Source: Candidatus Parcubacteria bacterium
GTDB lineage: Bacteria > Patescibacteriota > Patescibacteriia > Patescibacteriales > UBA12075
Direction: 5' to 3'
NCBI GenBank assembly: GCA_023139655.1
Contig: JAGLNE010000105.1
Span: 1 to 5,807 of the forward strand
Length of the DNA: 5,807 nucleotides
The stretch's first letter is position 1. Every line of letters starts with the position of its first letter. This document shows positions 4,717 through 5,807 of the stretch, in pieces. The position numbers and the translations under genes were made by a program. A model generated the notes under the pieces. It worked only from the letters and a program-made list of their open reading frames with translations. It made no database searches and was not told the DNA's origin.

Positions 4717-5807
4717 ATGCTGAAAATATTTAAGAAACAACTTAGATTAGAATGGCTGATACCGATGTTTGTCGTCGTGGCGGTTTTTGGCATGGTTCAA
4801 TATGTTAATGCCCAATATTGGGTTGATGATCCGGCAAATTGCCCGGCGATTGATGAGACCAACTATCCCGGGCAGAACTGTGACGATGAAATGATCTGCG
4901 GGGATTTAAGCGGTATTGCTCAATGTTATGATACGTCATTTATTAACGCGCCAACCGCTTCTACTACATCTAATGCTAATTATTCCAGTTCTTATGACGG
5001 CGGTTATATTCTTAATTGTTTTGCGACTGACTCTTCACCTGATCCGTATTGTAATAACAATAATGGTTGGTGGTGCGATCGGGATAGCGAATGTTATGAC
5101 GTTAATCGTAATACTGTTTGCGTGGAAGATCTAATGGCTTCATCTACTTGCGGTACTTGCCGAAGCGGTTATAGGGAGTGTGATGGTTCATATACAGACA
5201 TTGATGGCTGTGAGATTGACATTGGCGACACTCCTTACCCTGGTGAGGCTGACGCGCATTATCACAGCAATGGAACATGTACTGCGGAATGTGATATTGA
5301 TTTTATTGATTGTAATATTGACCTGGGGACTGGTGGTGATGGATGTGAAGTTGAGGATCAAGTGTCTTGTTATTTCCTCGGTTTGCCAGGTACTATTCAG
5401 GGTTGTAATGGCTGTATACTTGACCCGGTTAACTTTCAGACCGGGGTTGAGGCTAAATTCTCTACTACTTCGCCGCTTCTTTGGGGAACACAATATGGTA
5501 CCGGACCTTTGTTTGAATTGACAAATTATAATGCCAGCACGACTGGCGGAGTTTTCTATGTTGGTAATGACGGTAAGGTGGGGATTGGCACTACCTCGCC
5601 AAGTGCGATGTTAACTATCGGCTTGGATACTGGCAGCCAGTTTTTGGTAAACGCTACCGGCACAGTATTAGCCGGCACTTGGCAGGGCGACGTAATTGGC
5701 TTGGAATATGGCGGCACCAATCAGAACCTGAGTGCGGTTCTGGGCGGAATTGTCTATACAGACAGTAATTCAATGGAAGTTCTGGCGGCCGGCAATATCG
5801 GTGAGAT
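4717..5807 (+). CDS. Secreted cysteine-rich, phage-tail-fibre-like surface protein (3' partial)
   Basis: The frame from ATG 4717 is open for 363 codons to the window end, with no stop. Residues 1-32 form a signal peptide: K-I-F-K-K-Q-L-R at the start, hydrophobic I-P-M-F-V-V-V-A-V-F, and a V-N-A cleavage site. Residues 42-233 hold 20 cysteines, all in this stretch, suggesting disulfide-rich folding outside the cell. Two units look alike: C155...D-G-C165-E-I-D and C199...D-G-C210-E-V-E, resembling the D-G-C-E-[VT] repeats of secreted proteins in other bacteria. After about 245 the protein turns fibre-like: G-K-V-G-I-G-T-T-S-P-S-A-M-L-T-I-G (286-302), G-S-Q-F-L-V-N (306-312), L-A-G-T-W-Q-G-D-V-I (318-327) and Y-G-G-T-N-Q-N-L-S-A (331-340). 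This part is homologous to residues 465-513 of the preceding protein. The start is chosen because only it gives the signal peptide; there is no Shine-Dalgarno. Small ORFs of 72 and 113 codons in another plus frame are shadows. Function beyond a surface structure is not known. Confidence 0.88.
   Translation, partial: MLKIFKKQLRLEWLIPMFVVVAVFGMVQYVNAQYWVDDPANCPAIDETNYPGQNCDDEMICGDLSGIAQCYDTSFINAPTASTTSNANYSSSYDGGYILNCFATDSSPDPYCNNNNGWWCDRDSECYDVNRNTVCVEDLMASSTCGTCRSGYRECDGSYTDIDGCEIDIGDTPYPGEADAHYHSNGTCTAECDIDFIDCNIDLGTGGDGCEVEDQVSCYFLGLPGTIQGCNGCILDPVNFQTGVEAKFSTTSPLLWGTQYGTGPLFELTNYNASTTGGVFYVGNDGKVGIGTTSPSAMLTIGLDTGSQFLVNATGTVLAGTWQGDVIGLEYGGTNQNLSAVLGGIVYTDSNSMEVLAAGNIGE

Noticed and set aside
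5188..5493. Minus-strand 101-codon ORF and plus-strand ORFs at 4916-5134 and 5180-5521
   Set aside because: All lie in wrong frames within the third long gene, whose own frame has a signal peptide, ordered cysteines and fibre motifs.

Overview
The window looks like part of a Candidate Phyla Radiation (Patescibacteria, probably Parcubacteria-type) genome. This is an inference from protein style and intergenic texture, not from a marker gene. It carries three consecutive plus-strand genes for large exported proteins built from fibronectin-type-III-like and phage-tail-fibre-like repeats. None has a visible Shine-Dalgarno sequence, and the gaps between genes are full of short palindromic repeats of the kind common in these genomes. 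UGA is used only as a stop.

Layout: 1-102 is the C-terminus of a small excisionase/MerR-type helix-turn-helix protein. Next comes an AT-rich gap with tandem TATAAT boxes and a cluster of ATGCGAAT repeats. 199-2124 encodes a secreted protein of five FN3-like domains. 2227-4296 encodes a secreted fibre-like protein ending in a six-cysteine, C-type-lectin-like (DUF1554-like) tip. 4297-4716 is a 420-base non-coding region. 4717 to the window end is a third secreted protein, cysteine-rich at its N-terminus and fibre-like after that. It runs off the end without a stop, so a search for closed ORFs would miss it.

The most unusual feature is a repeated intergenic module, present directly after the first long gene (A, 2124-2208), directly after the second (B, 4298-4398), and upstream of the third (C, 4549-4708). 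Each copy has the same two adjacent hairpins. Paired bases change together between A and B, and C keeps its GC stem through G.U wobbles. B is compact, whereas A and C carry different short palindromic inserts in hairpin loops or just outside the stems. Between B and C, where the layout would predict a gene, lies a roughly 150-base block with no convincing ORF but three consecutive hairpins (4411-4548).

Functionally, the three proteins probably form part of the cell envelope or an extracellular adhesive layer; each has a signal peptide and repeated beta-rich domains. Whether the modules act as 3'-end or processing elements, regulatory RNA, or selfish repeats cannot be settled from this window.
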